From: JBLNDJ01 sp050261515
GTDB lineage: Bacteria; Acidobacteriota; Terriglobia; Bryobacterales; Bryobacteraceae
Assembly (NCBI GenBank): GCA_050261515.1
Contig: JBLNDJ010000052.1
Span: forward strand, 100,784-164,783
DNA: 64,000 bases
Direction of reading: 5' to 3'
The notes under the pieces were generated by a model. It ran no database searches and had not been told where the DNA came from. It saw only the letters and a list, made by a program, of their open reading frames with translations. Below are positions 6,808 through 15,968 of the stretch, in pieces. The position numbers were made by a program, and so were the translations under genes. How positions within the stretch are numbered: position 1 is the stretch's first letter; each line of letters opens with the position of its first letter.

Positions 6808-8736
6808 TTACTTCTTTTTGCCGCGCAGCGCCCCGAGGGCGTCCATTATGCCCTGCGCGGGGTTCGACCCTGGTTTGCCCTGCGGCACCAGGCTCTTCAG
6901 CTTCGACCCGGCTATCCGCGCGGGGTCCGGCGCGAACGTTGGATGGGCGAGCGGTCCCGAAGCGATCGCGGGAATTACGAGTTCGCCCTTGTCATTCGAG
7001 AACGCGGTCGTGAGAAATCCGCCGATGCGGTTGCCTCCGACCTTCTGGCTCATGGCCTGGTTGAGCACCGCCGTAAGCCGCATATTCATAGCCTGGCTCA
7101 CGAGGTTGACCGTCCCCGCCGCCGCCACGCTGCCGCCATCCAAATCGACCCTGAGGTTGTTCGTGTTCGCAACGCCGTCGCGAACGTCCAGATCGCCCGC
7201 CAGAAGCGTGATATCGGTGGCTCCCTGGTTCGTGTTCTGGTAGCCAAGGAACTTGCCCACGCTAGCGATTTCGTTCATGAGGTTGAAGCCTTGCAAACGC
7301 CCCTTCGTCATCCTGAGGCTCAGGGTTCCGTTCAGCGTGCGGGCGATATCGGCCCCCGGCGCGAGCGTCACGCGGGCATCGGCCGCCGCCTGGAGCAAGC
7401 CGTAGAGCCTGTCCTTGAGCGACGTAGTGGCCGAGAGCAGCCGGTTTGCGTCCACGCCCTCGAGATTGCTCTTCAACGCCAGGGTCGCGGGCTGCGACCG
7501 TGTATCGAGCACCACGCGGCCGCTCTGCTTGCCGCCGAACGCTTCCGCCGTCAGGGGATCGAGTGTCAGAACGCCGTGGCTCAGCGTGCATCCCGAGTGC
7601 ACCCGGTTCAGCGTCACTCCGCCATAGACAATCGAGCCGACGTCGATCGTCCCCTTGGCGCTGAAACGCGCGGGAGTTTCCGAAGCGCCTTTGCCCCCGG
7701 ACGGCTGGGGCTTCATGGCCTGCTGAAGCTCGTCGATGTCGAGCTTGTCGATGTTCAATTGAAAGCCCGCTTCAGGCGCGGCGAAATTCCGCACCGTGAC
7801 GGACCCCTTCATGTTCGAGCTTCCCAGCGAGCAGGCGAGGTTCGAGAGCGTGGCCTGTTGCCTGTTGAGCCGCACCTCCGCATTGCGCACGTTCAACGGT
7901 TTGGCAAGCAACGCGAAGCGAAGCGAGGCGTTTTCGAGCGATCCGCCGCCCGAATAATTGGGCGAGTCGAGCGGACCTTGAACGCTTCCGTCGAGCGAGA
8001 CCGTGCCGGAGCCGGTCACACCGTCCACGCCGAAGGCCCTGGCAAGTGACAGCACGTCGGCCAGATTGGCGCCTACGACCTTCGCCTTCGCGTCCACCAC
8101 CGACGTATTCGTGTCCAGAGTTCCCGACGCCGAAACCGGAACCTTCCCCGCGTTCAGAGACACTTCGCCGCGGCACACCTTGCCCCGGCCCAGATTCGAA
8201 AGCGTCGCCTCGATATTGTTGTAGAACGAGCGCGCGGTTTTGCTCGCGAGGTCCGTAACGGCGACGCTGCCGTCTTTGAGCTGCAGGCGGTCGAGCGCGA
8301 AGCCGGCTCCGCCGCCTTCGCCGGGCGAAGCGGCCGGTTGCGCGCCCGCCGCGCCGAGCGTCGAGTAGTTCCACTTGCCGGCCGCGTTCCGGACCAGTTC
8401 GATCGAGGGCCGGCTCAACATCAGCGACGTCACGTGGACCTCTTTGCGCAGCAGCGGGAGCACGCTCGCGTGGACGCGAAGCTGCTCGACGGTCGCAAAC
8501 GGGCGGCCGCTCGGAAACTCGGGCGATTCGCCTATGACAACGTTGTCCACGGCAACCGAGAGCGGAAACAACCGCAGCCCCATCTTTCCGAGCGTCACGG
8601 GCCGGTTGAGCTGTTTCTGAAGTTCGGCCTGAATGCGGCCGCGATATTGATTTACGTCGATAAGTAGAACAAGAGCCAGGACACAGGCCACCAGGACAGC
8701 CAGCGCGATCCCGGCAGTCAGCAACGCTTTCCGCAT
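6808..8736 (-). CDS. AsmA family protein
   Basis: This 642-residue protein is anchored by one N-terminal membrane segment (ALLTAGIALAVLVACVLALV) and otherwise exported. The start of the mature part, NQYRGRIQAELQKQLNRPVT, followed by LRLFPLSVAVDNVVIGE, is the AsmA signature. The C-terminal half has the repeated beta-strand pattern and the motif GTLSLRMTKGRLQGFNL typical of AsmA C-terminal regions. AsmA-like proteins act in lipid transport to, or assembly of, the outer membrane. The ATG at 8736 has GGGGAG upstream; a longer open frame extends to 9036 but is not coding-like. It is divergent from the lipoprotein gene at 8857. Confidence 0.9.
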   Translation of the reverse strand: MRKALLTAGIALAVLVACVLALVLLIDVNQYRGRIQAELQKQLNRPVTLGKMGLRLFPLSVAVDNVVIGESPEFPSGRPFATVEQLRVHASVLPLLRKEVHVTSLMLSRPSIELVRNAAGKWNYSTLGAAGAQPAASPGEGGGAGFALDRLQLKDGSVAVTDLASKTARSFYNNIEATLSNLGRGKVCRGEVSLNAGKVPVSASGTLDTNTSVVDAKAKVVGANLADVLSLARAFGVDGVTGSGTVSLDGSVQGPLDSPNYSGGGSLENASLRFALLAKPLNVRNAEVRLNRQQATLSNLACSLGSSNMKGSVTVRNFAAPEAGFQLNIDKLDIDELQQAMKPQPSGGKGASETPARFSAKGTIDVGSIVYGGVTLNRVHSGCTLSHGVLTLDPLTAEAFGGKQSGRVVLDTRSQPATLALKSNLEGVDANRLLSATTSLKDRLYGLLQAAADARVTLAPGADIARTLNGTLSLRMTKGRLQGFNLMNEIASVGKFLGYQNTNQGATDITLLAGDLDVRDGVANTNNLRVDLDGGSVAAAGTVNLVSQAMNMRLTAVLNQAMSQKVGGNRIGGFLTTAFSNDKGELVIPAIASGPLAHPTFAPDPARIAGSKLKSLVPQGKPGSNPAQGIMDALGALRGKKK

Positions 8737-8856
8737 GAGTCTCCCCTCCACCCGACCTAATTCTAGCCCCCCGGAGGGCGTCTTAGGAGATCGATGTCCT
8801 TCGTGACACCCCGTGCGCCGCCCAGGCATCGAAAGTAATGACCGATGGAGGTAGCA

Positions 8857-9849
8857 ATGTTCCGTCACGTATGGATTTCGAGCATTTTGATCGTGGCGCT
8901 GGCGGCGGCGGGCTGCTCGCGGAAGGGAGAGCAGCAGCAGAGCTCGGCGACCACGAGCCAGCAGCCGGAGCAAGCCGCTCCGGCCCAGACCCCGCGGGCG
9001 CCCGAGCAGGCCGCGCAACCTGAAACGGCGCCTCAACAGGCGGCCGCTGCCGCCCCCGAGCCGGCGCGCCGGCCCTCGGCGATGTCAGAGAAGACAGCGT
9101 CCGCCAAACCCAAACCTCGCAAGCGCGTCGAGACCACGGAAACGGCGCAGGATGTCCAGTCCGGCAACGGCGGCGGCCTTGGGACGCCCGTGCCCGCGCC
9201 CCCGGCGGCTCCGGCCGAATCCACACCGCCTCCGCCCCCACCCAAGCCGGCCGTGGTGAGGATCGAGGTTCCCACCGGAACCCCTGTGAGCGTGCGCATG
9301 ATCGACAGTATCGATTCTTCGAAGGACCAGCCGGGGCAGCAGTTCCACGCCACGCTGAATCAGCCGATCCAATTGGGTGACCGGACGGTAGTTCCTTCAG
9401 GCGCGGACGTCTACATCCGGCTCGCCAACGCGAAAAGCGCGGGCCACATAAAGGGCCAGAGCGAACTCGAGCTCCAACTCGAGCGCCTGGTCTATAACGG
9501 CCGCGCTTATCCGTTAACGAGCAACAGCTACACCGCGACCGGCGCCTCGCGCGGCAAGCAGACCGCCAAAAGATCGGCCATCGGAGGCGGTATCGGCGCG
9601 GCCATCGGAGCCATTGCGGGCGGCGGCAAAGGCGCCGCGATCGGCGCGGCCGTCGGAGGCGGCGGAGCGGCGGCGTACCAGCTTGCCACCAGGGGACCCG
9701 AGGTGAAGGTGCCCTCTGAAACCGTGCTGCAGTTCACCTTGCAGGCTCCGCTCGTCGTGACCCGGTCGGCCAGCCCCGGCCGGGAGGAAACGACGGTCCG
9801 GACCGACGAGCCGCCGCCGGCCGGCGAACAACCCGTTTCGCCGAAATAG
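8857..9849 (+). CDS. Proline-rich lipoprotein with glycine-zipper domain
   Basis: This is a 330-residue lipoprotein with lipobox ALAAAGC near residue 20. A long low-complexity linker rich in Gln, Ala and Pro follows, including runs of six prolines, as if to span the periplasm. A folded domain then starts around VRIEVPTGTPVSVRMIDSID; this pattern is common in acidobacterial proteins that handle promoter-proximal transport or peptidoglycan-associated functions, but I cannot name it. A glycine-zipper (AIGGGIGAAIGAIAGGG, then AAIGAAVGGGG) comes near the C-terminus and could insert in or line a membrane. The start at 8857 is set by GGAGGT five bases upstream. It converges with the VWA gene, with 7 bases between the stops. 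Confidence 0.8.
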   Translation: MFRHVWISSILIVALAAAGCSRKGEQQQSSATTSQQPEQAAPAQTPRAPEQAAQPETAPQQAAAAAPEPARRPSAMSEKTASAKPKPRKRVETTETAQDVQSGNGGGLGTPVPAPPAAPAESTPPPPPPKPAVVRIEVPTGTPVSVRMIDSIDSSKDQPGQQFHATLNQPIQLGDRTVVPSGADVYIRLANAKSAGHIKGQSELELQLERLVYNGRAYPLTSNSYTATGASRGKQTAKRSAIGGGIGAAIGAIAGGGKGAAIGAAVGGGGAAAYQLATRGPEVKVPSETVLQFTLQAPLVVTRSASPGREETTVRTDEPPPAGEQPVSPK

Positions 9850-9856
9850 AGAGCGC

Positions 9857-11083
9857 TTACTGCTCGCCCGGTTTGACGCGGCGCCAGCCGCCGCCCGGCT
9901 GGCCGGAACTCTGGTCGGGCTGCGGCTGCGCCGCCGGAGCCGGAGCGCTCGAGCCGATCGCCGGACCCTCGGAAACAGGTCCGTTCACCGCGGGCCTGCG
10001 CTTCGGAGGCGTGGTGGAGCTGTCGCTGCTCGCCACTGCGGGTTCCGCCCCCGCGGAGGGCGTGATGTAGACGCGCCGGTATCGCACTTCTGCCCCCGGA
10101 TAGCGGCTGCGCGCGGCGTCCGCCAGCTCCACTTCGACGCCGCGCTCCTCGCCGGGCTTCGCGCCCGGGGGCAGGTTGAAGTGCAGCGCGTAGCGCTGGC
10201 GTATGCGTGAGAGCGTCGATTCAAGCGCGGAGGCGTCGCCGGCGGGCATGCTGTCGCCGCCCGAGGCGCGCGCGATTTCGGAGGTCCCGGCGGATTTTGT
10301 CGGGTGCATCATCACGCCGCCTCCCCCGGGACCGCCCGGGCCACGGCCGCCGTAAGGTCCGCGCGGGCGCCCCAGGATCACACCGCCGGGCCACCCGCCG
10401 CCTCCACCGCCGCCCGGCCACCCGCCGCCGCGCCCCATTCCTCCGCCGTGACGCATTGCGTCCGGCGCGATCAGAGCGCTCATGACCGTGTCTGCTTTGG
10501 CAAGCGCGCGGCCCACGCCCTCATCGTCGCGGTCCCGCTCCGTGCGGTCGTCCGTGAGAATCACGATGGCGTGCCGCGCATCGCGCCGTCCTTCACGGCC
10601 CACGTATGCGGCCGCGTCCAGCATGCCGCGCGTAATATCCGTGCCGCCGCGAAACGTCTCGTCGCGGAGCAGCGCTTCAAACTCGCGCTCGGCCTCGCTT
10701 TTGTCGGACCGGAAAGGCAGGCGCAGTCTGGTCGAGCGGTCGAACACCATGATCGCGACGCGGTCCTGCTCGCTGAGCACGCGAAACGCCTGGCGCGCGG
10801 CCGACGCGATCGTCTCCACGTGCGGGCGCATGCTGGCGCTCACATCGAGCAGCAGCAGCACGTCCACGGGCATGTCTTCGCTGGCGAAGTTGCGGATCTC
10901 CTGCGGGCGCCCGTCTTCCTTGAGCACGAAGTCGCGCGCATTCAGCCCGGTGATGGCGCGGTTGTCGCGGTCCACCACCTGCGCGTCCACGCGGGCCAGC
11001 GACACGCCGGTCTTGAAGACCACGTCCTCGGCCGGAAGCAGGCCCGCAACCGCGAGCAGCAGAAGACCAGCGCCGCGCACCAT
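9857..11083 (-). CDS. VWFA-related (acidobacterial type) secreted protein, glycine-rich copy
   Basis: This 408-residue protein has a signal peptide (MVRGAGLLLLAVAGLLPAE). A short beta-domain follows (VDAQVVDRDNRAITGLNARDF) and then a von Willebrand A domain with a complete MIDAS: LDVSASM (DxSxS), GGTDITRG (Thr) and ILTDD (Asp). It is the tandem paralogue of the gene at 11118-12092. Unlike it, this copy has an inserted glycine-rich stretch (about residues 235-275, blocks such as GGGWPGGGGGGGWPGG) and a Pro/Ala/Gln-rich C-terminal tail. VWA domains bind ligands through a divalent metal; the partner is unknown. The upstream gene ends 34 bases before it, so the two are probably co-transcribed. 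Confidence 0.88.
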   Translation of the reverse strand: MVRGAGLLLLAVAGLLPAEDVVFKTGVSLARVDAQVVDRDNRAITGLNARDFVLKEDGRPQEIRNFASEDMPVDVLLLLDVSASMRPHVETIASAARQAFRVLSEQDRVAIMVFDRSTRLRLPFRSDKSEAEREFEALLRDETFRGGTDITRGMLDAAAYVGREGRRDARHAIVILTDDRTERDRDDEGVGRALAKADTVMSALIAPDAMRHGGGMGRGGGWPGGGGGGGWPGGVILGRPRGPYGGRGPGGPGGGGVMMHPTKSAGTSEIARASGGDSMPAGDASALESTLSRIRQRYALHFNLPPGAKPGEERGVEVELADAARSRYPGAEVRYRRVYITPSAGAEPAVASSDSSTTPPKRRPAVNGPVSEGPAIGSSAPAPAAQPQPDQSSGQPGGGWRRVKPGEQ

Positions 11084-11117
11084 TCTGAGTATTGGTACGC
11101 GCCGCGCTGCAGGCGGG

Positions 11118-12092
11118 TTACTTGGGCGCGGACGGCATAATGTAAACGCGCCGGTAGCGCACCTCGGCGCCGCGATAAAGTTTGCGCGCGGCCTCCGACA
11201 GCCCCACCTCCACGTCGCGTTCCTCGCCCGGCGTCGCGTCCGGAGGCTGATAGAAATGCAGCGCGTAGCGATGCCGTATGCGCGAGAGCGTCGCTTCGAG
11301 CGCCGAGGCGTCGTTCGCCGGAACACTGTCGCCTCCCGAGGCATCGGCGATCTGGGAAGTTCCCGCGGAGAGCATGCTCGCCGCCATCCCGTCGTAAGCC
11401 GCGCGCCGCGTGGGCACGACGCCGTCGCGCCCCACGCGCGGACGCTGCCGCAGCCGGATCGCATCCGCCGCGATGAGCGCGCTCATGACCGTATCCGCGT
11501 TCGTCAGCGCGCGCCCCACGCGCTCGTCGTCGCGATACCGCTCGGTGCGGTCGTCGGTCAGGATTACGATCGCACGCCGCGCGTCGCGCCGCCCCTCGCG
11601 CCCGATGTACTCGGCCGCGTCCAGCATTCCGCGCGTGATGTCCGTGCCGCCGCGGAACGACTCCTGCTCGACCAGCGCCTCGAACTCGCGCTCGGCCTCG
11701 TTCTTGTCGGACCGGAACGGCAGGCGCAGCCGCGTCGTGCGGTCGAACACCATGATCCCGATGCGGTCCCGGTCGCTCAGAACTCGGAACGCCTCGTGCG
11801 CGGTCGATGCGATCAGCTCCACGTGCGGGCGCATGCTGGCGCTCACGTCGAGCAGCAGCAGCACGTCCACCGGCATGCTCTCGCTGGCGAAGTTGCGTAT
11901 CTCCTGCGGCCGCCCGGCTTCCTTGAGGGTGAAGTCGTCCACCGTGAGGCCCGCGATGGCGTGGTTGTTGCGGTCCACCACCTGCGCGTCCACGCGCACC
12001 AGCGCGACGTCGGTCCGGAACACAATTTCGTCGTCGGAAGGCTGCTCTCCGCCCGCCAAAGCGAGCAGCGCCAGACACGCGGAACCCAGCAT
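11118..12092 (-). CDS. VWFA-related (acidobacterial type) secreted protein
   Basis: This 324-residue protein has a signal peptide (MLGSACLALLALAGGE) followed by the same architecture as its downstream neighbour: VDAQVVDRNNHAIAGLTVDDF, then a VWA domain with LDVSASM, GGTDITRG and ILTDD. It matches the neighbour almost residue for residue through the core but lacks the glycine-rich insertion and the C-terminal tail, so it is probably the ancestral form of the duplication. The start codon is preceded by TACAAT at a distance of 8 bases and has no Shine-Dalgarno sequence, so the mRNA may be leaderless. The function is unknown. Confidence 0.88.
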   Translation of the reverse strand: MLGSACLALLALAGGEQPSDDEIVFRTDVALVRVDAQVVDRNNHAIAGLTVDDFTLKEAGRPQEIRNFASESMPVDVLLLLDVSASMRPHVELIASTAHEAFRVLSDRDRIGIMVFDRTTRLRLPFRSDKNEAEREFEALVEQESFRGGTDITRGMLDAAEYIGREGRRDARRAIVILTDDRTERYRDDERVGRALTNADTVMSALIAADAIRLRQRPRVGRDGVVPTRRAAYDGMAASMLSAGTSQIADASGGDSVPANDASALEATLSRIRHRYALHFYQPPDATPGEERDVEVGLSEAARKLYRGAEVRYRRVYIMPSAPK

Positions 12093-12100
12093 TTGCCTCG

Positions 12101-12106
12101 ATTGTA
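12101..12106 (-). promoter_or_regulatory. -10 hexamer TACAAT, 8 bases before the VWA gene start
   Basis: Five of six bases match TATAAT. Transcription would begin at or next to the ATG at 12092, giving a leaderless mRNA for the VWA pair. Confidence 0.45.
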
Positions 12107-12108
12107 CG

Positions 12109-12774
12109 CTATTCGAGCAGCGGAAGGAGGTATTTCATCACGTTCTGCGCGACTTTCTCGTTGCCCGCAGCGGCCGGGTGGAGCCCGTCGGCCTGCATCA
12201 ACTCCGGCCGCGTGGCCACGCCGTCGAGCAGGAACGGCACCAGCGCGACTTTCTTCTCTCGCGCCAGGCCGCGGAACACGGCCTCGAAGCTGCGGATGTA
12301 ATCGGAGCCGTAGTTGCGCGGCAGCGTCATGCCGCACAGCAGCACGGCGGCGCCCGCTTCCTGAAACGCGTCGATCATGCGGGCGAGGTTCTCGCGCGTC
12401 GCCTCGGCGGGAAGACCGCGCAGGCCGTCGTTCGCGCCCAGTTCGAGAATCACGACCGCCGGTTTGAGCGCGAGCGCCGCGCCCGTGCGCGCAAGGCCCC
12501 CATTCGTCGTATCGCCCGAGATCCCCTGGTTGACCACGCGATATTTGTATCCGGCGCGGTCCAGGTCTCTCTGGAGGAAATCCGCGTAGCTCTGCCCGGG
12601 CTCGACGCCCTGCCCCGCCGTCAGGCTGTTTCCGAAGGCAACAATGACGGGCCTCCTATCGGCGGGCGGTGGAGGCGGAGGAGCCGTCGAGGCAGGCTCC
12701 GGGCGCTGGTCTTCCCGCGAGCATCCGGCGAACGCCAGCGCCAGGCACGCGATCGCAACACGCCACGTCGTCAC
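12109..12774 (-). CDS. tesA: SGNH/GDSL esterase, TesA-like lipoprotein
   Basis: This 221-residue protein starts with a lipoprotein signal (lipobox AFAGC, Cys18) and a Pro-rich linker, followed by an arylesterase/lysophospholipase fold. Catalytic blocks are FGNSLTAG (nucleophile Ser50), NQGISGDTT, ELGANDGLRG and DGLHP near the end (Asp and His). I place the start at GTG 12774 because TATGAT sits 7 bases before it and overlaps the alternative ATG codons at 12786 and 12783. It is divergent from ybbA, with starts 27 bases apart, the same arrangement as tesA-ybbA-ybbP in E. coli. TesA hydrolyses acyl thioesters, lysophospholipids and esters in the periplasm. Confidence 0.88.
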   Translation of the reverse strand: MTTWRVAIACLALAFAGCSREDQRPEPASTAPPPPPPADRRPVIVAFGNSLTAGQGVEPGQSYADFLQRDLDRAGYKYRVVNQGISGDTTNGGLARTGAALALKPAVVILELGANDGLRGLPAEATRENLARMIDAFQEAGAAVLLCGMTLPRNYGSDYIRSFEAVFRGLAREKKVALVPFLLDGVATRPELMQADGLHPAAAGNEKVAQNVMKYLLPLLE

Positions 12775-12781
12775 ACCTGCC

Positions 12782-12787
12782 ATCATA
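12782..12787 (-). promoter_or_regulatory. -10 hexamer TATGAT, 7 bases before tesA GTG start
   Basis: Five of six bases match TATAAT, and the implied transcription start falls at the GTG. On the opposite strand, CATAAA at 12784-12789 could serve ybbA, so the two divergent -10 elements would overlap. Confidence 0.4.
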
Positions 12788-12801
12788 AAAAGAAATCTGC
12801 C

Positions 12802-13494
12802 ATGGACGGCTTCATTCTCTCCCTGCGGGGCGTCACCAAGTCCATCGACACGGGCTCGCACCGCGTCGAGATCCTTCGCGGCATCGATATGGAAATCGCG
12901 CGCGGCGAGTATGTCGCGATCATGGGCGCGTCCGGCTCGGGCAAGTCCACGCTGCTCGGCCTGCTGGCCGGGCTCGATTCTCCGACGAGCGGCTCCATCC
13001 TGCTCGACGGCGTCGAGATCTCGCGCCTTTCCGAGGACCGCCTCGCGGACCTGCGCGGCCGTAAGATCGGTTTCGTGTTCCAGAGCTATCAGCTCATTCC
13101 CACGCTCACGGCCGAAGAGAACGTGCTGCTCCCCGCCGAGCTCGCCGGAGAGAACGGCCGCGCTTCCATCGAACGCGCGCGCTCGCTGCTCAAGACCGTC
13201 GGGCTCGCGGACCGCGCCGGCCACTACCCCGTCCAGCTCTCCGGAGGCGAGCAGCAGCGCGTCGCGCTCGCTCGCGCCTTCATGCGCCGCCCGCCGCTTC
13301 TGCTCGCCGACGAGCCCACCGGCAATCTCGATTCCGAAAGCGGACGACTCGTTCTCGAGCTGCTGCTCGAACTGAACCGGCGGGAGGGCGCGACGCTCGT
13401 GCTCGTCACACACGACGCCGAGCTGGCCGCGCATGCCGGCCGCATCGTGACCATGAAGGACGGCCGCATCGTCGCCGGCGAGGTGCGGGCATGA
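12802..13494 (+). CDS. ybbA: ABC transporter ATP-binding protein, YbbA/LolD type
   Basis: This 230-residue ATPase belongs to the MacB/LolD/YbbA class. It shows Walker A GASGSGKST, Q-loop FVFQSYQLIPTLTAEENV, signature LSGGEQQRVALARAF, Walker B LLLADEPTGNLD and switch His in LVTHD. The Q-loop and D-loop sequences are typical of mechanotransmission ABC systems that do not move substrate across the inner membrane. It overlaps the following permease gene by four bases (ATGA), so the two are translationally coupled. With the divergent tesA gene this reproduces the tesA-ybbA-ybbP arrangement, which suggests extraction or processing of hydrophobic molecules at the outer face of the inner membrane. 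Confidence 0.95.
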   Translation: MDGFILSLRGVTKSIDTGSHRVEILRGIDMEIARGEYVAIMGASGSGKSTLLGLLAGLDSPTSGSILLDGVEISRLSEDRLADLRGRKIGFVFQSYQLIPTLTAEENVLLPAELAGENGRASIERARSLLKTVGLADRAGHYPVQLSGGEQQRVALARAFMRRPPLLLADEPTGNLDSESGRLVLELLLELNRREGATLVLVTHDAELAAHAGRIVTMKDGRIVAGEVRA

Positions 13495-15968
13495 AGATGG
13501 CGTGGCGCGAGGCGCGCGCCTCCGCGGCGAAATTCGCTTTTGTCGCCTTGGGCGTCGCGGCGGGCGTGGGCGCGCTCACCGGCGTGCGCGGATTTTCCGC
13601 CGCCTTCCACGACACGCTTCGCCGCGAAGCCCGAACGCTGCTGGCGTCGGACCTGATGCTGCGCCAGTTCGCCGAGCCCACGCCCGCACAGCTTGCGCGG
13701 CTCGATCCCTGGCTCAAACGCGGCGTCCGCATGACGCGCATCACCGAAACCGTCTCGATGATGAGCGCCGCGCCCGGCGCGATGCCCGCCCTGGTCGCGG
13801 TCAAGGCAGTCGATCCGCGCGTCTACCCGTTCTATGGGCGCGTGCGCTTCGACCCGGAAACGCCGCTCGCCCGCGCGCTCACGCCCGGAACCATCGGCGT
13901 CTCCGAAGACCTGCTGTTTCGTCTGAAGCTCCAGCCCGGCGCGACCGCGCGGCTGGGTTCGGGCGAGTTCCGCATCGCCGCCATCGTCCGCCGCGAGCCC
14001 GACCGCATGACCGGCTCCTTCAACGTCGGCCCGCGCGTGCTACTCTCGGCCGAAGGCCTGGAACGCACCGGGCTGCTCGTGTCCGGCTCGCGCGCCTCCC
14101 GGCGCCTGCTGTTCAAGCTGCCCGCGCAGGGCACGGGAGTCGGGCAGTTCAGCGCCGCCCTGCGAAAGATCTTTCCCGAGGCGCTCGTCGCCGACTACCG
14201 CGAAGGCCACCCATTCGTGTCCGGCCTGCTCGACCGGGCAACCACGTTCCTCAGCCTCGTCTCGCTCATCGCCCTGATCGTGGGCGCGCTCGGCGTCGCG
14301 ATGGCTATCTACTCGCACATACAGCAGCGGCTCGATACGATCGCGGTGCTGAAGTGCCTCGGCGCGCGCTCGGGGCAAATCATGCGCATTTACGTGCTGC
14401 AAACGCTGCTGCTCGGCCTCGCGGGAGGGCTCGCCGGAATCGCCGTCGGGGCGTTGGTGCAGCGTATGTTCCCACTGCTGCTCGCGCGATACTTCGACCT
14501 CGGTCCCATCCCCTGGAGTCCCGCATTCGCACTCGAAGGCCTTGCCGCGGGAATCCTGGTCACGCTGCTGTTCACCATTCCGCCGCTGCTCGCGGTGCGC
14601 CACGTCAAGCCCGCGCTCATTCTCCGGCGCGACATGGCCGAGTCGCGGCCGCCCTGGAAAGAGCGCCTGCGCCGGCAGCTTCCCGCGATCGCGGCGGGCT
14701 TGCTGATTCTGGCGGGACTCGGCGCGATCGCGGCCTGGCTCGCCAACCCGCCGCGCGCGGGCGCCTACTTCGCCGGAGGATTGATCGCCGCGTTTCTCGT
14801 CCTGGGCGCGGTGGCGCGGCTGCTGCTCGGCGCGCTGCGCCTGCTCCTGCGATGGTCTCCGGTGCGCCTGCCGGTCGCGGTGCGCCATGGCGCGGCGAAC
14901 CTCTACCGCCCGGGCAACCACGCGGCCAGCGTGCTGGTCGCGCTCGGCATCGGGGTGATGTTCACTCTCACGATTTACCTGGTGCAGAAATCGCTGCTGA
15001 TCGAAGTAGCGAGCGCGGCCCCGCCCGGCGCCCCGAACGTTTTCCTGCTCAACGTCACGCCCGACAATCGCGACGCCGTCGCCCGCTTCCTGAACGCGCG
15101 CAAGGACGTTCTGGGCAAGCCGCGCCTGGTGCCGATCGTGCCCGCGCGCCTGCTGCTTGCCGGTCAGAAGGCGTACACGCGGCAGGCCGCCTGGTTCGAG
15201 GAAAAGCCCGAGGACGTCGAAGTGCGTCGCGGCGCGTGGTGGCGCGCGGGCGATGCAGCGCCGCAGGTGTCCGTCTCCGAACGCGCGGCCTCGCGCTTCC
15301 ACATCAAACCCGGCATGACGCTCCACTGGGAGTGCTTCGGCCGCGAGTTCGACGCGCGCGTGGCAGCCATACACCGCGGCGGGGCGGTCCGCATGCAGGA
15401 CAGCGAATTCCTGTTCAACCGCGCCGCGCTCGCCGGCTTCCCCACGCAATGGTTCGGCATGGCGCGCGTGGCGCCGAGGGACGCGCCCGCGTTCCAGCGC
15501 GGCGTCTTCGAGCGCTTCCCCTCCGTCACCGCTGTCAATGTCGCCGACATCCTCGCGATGGTTCAGGAAGTCATCGACCAGGCCGCGCGCGGCGTCCGGT
15601 TCATCTCGGCGTTCGCGATTCTGGCGGGCGCGATCATCCTCGCCTCGACGGTAGCGGGAACGCGCCTGCGCCGCTCCCGCGAAGCGGCCGTGCTGAAGAC
15701 GCTCGGAGCCCGCCGCGCGCGGCTGATCTCGATTTTCTCGGTGGAGTTCGCAATCCTGGGCGCGGCCGCGGGCCTGATGGGCGGCGCACTCGCGACCATC
15801 TTTTCGCGCCTGCTCCTCACGCGCCTGCTCGACGCGAAGTTCGAGTGGGAGCTGCTGCCGAATCTGGCGACCATCCTGCTCACCGCGGGCCTGGCGCTCG
15901 CCACCGGCTGGCTGGCATCGCTGCGCATTCTCAGGCAGAGGCCGCTCGAGGTGCTGCGCGACGAGTAG
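13491..15968 (+). CDS. ybbP: FtsX/MacB-type permease, YbbP-like
   Basis: This is an 825-residue membrane protein. It has one N-terminal membrane segment, a periplasmic domain, three FtsX-type segments (about residues 245-375), a middle pair, a second periplasmic domain (about 510-690) and three more FtsX-type segments at the C-terminus (KTLGARRARLISIF and after). The two FtsX cores each carry the coupling-helix pattern: LKCLGARSGQIMRIYVLQ and LKTLGARRARLISIFSVE. The length and duplicated layout fit YbbP (about 800 residues) rather than MacB or LolC. It is co-translated with the ATPase before it. Its TAG stop abuts the stop of the convergent cyclase gene with no base between them. Confidence 0.92.
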   Translation: MKMAWREARASAAKFAFVALGVAAGVGALTGVRGFSAAFHDTLRREARTLLASDLMLRQFAEPTPAQLARLDPWLKRGVRMTRITETVSMMSAAPGAMPALVAVKAVDPRVYPFYGRVRFDPETPLARALTPGTIGVSEDLLFRLKLQPGATARLGSGEFRIAAIVRREPDRMTGSFNVGPRVLLSAEGLERTGLLVSGSRASRRLLFKLPAQGTGVGQFSAALRKIFPEALVADYREGHPFVSGLLDRATTFLSLVSLIALIVGALGVAMAIYSHIQQRLDTIAVLKCLGARSGQIMRIYVLQTLLLGLAGGLAGIAVGALVQRMFPLLLARYFDLGPIPWSPAFALEGLAAGILVTLLFTIPPLLAVRHVKPALILRRDMAESRPPWKERLRRQLPAIAAGLLILAGLGAIAAWLANPPRAGAYFAGGLIAAFLVLGAVARLLLGALRLLLRWSPVRLPVAVRHGAANLYRPGNHAASVLVALGIGVMFTLTIYLVQKSLLIEVASAAPPGAPNVFLLNVTPDNRDAVARFLNARKDVLGKPRLVPIVPARLLLAGQKAYTRQAAWFEEKPEDVEVRRGAWWRAGDAAPQVSVSERAASRFHIKPGMTLHWECFGREFDARVAAIHRGGAVRMQDSEFLFNRAALAGFPTQWFGMARVAPRDAPAFQRGVFERFPSVTAVNVADILAMVQEVIDQAARGVRFISAFAILAGAIILASTVAGTRLRRSREAAVLKTLGARRARLISIFSVEFAILGAAAGLMGGALATIFSRLLLTRLLDAKFEWELLPNLATILLTAGLALATGWLASLRILRQRPLEVLRDE

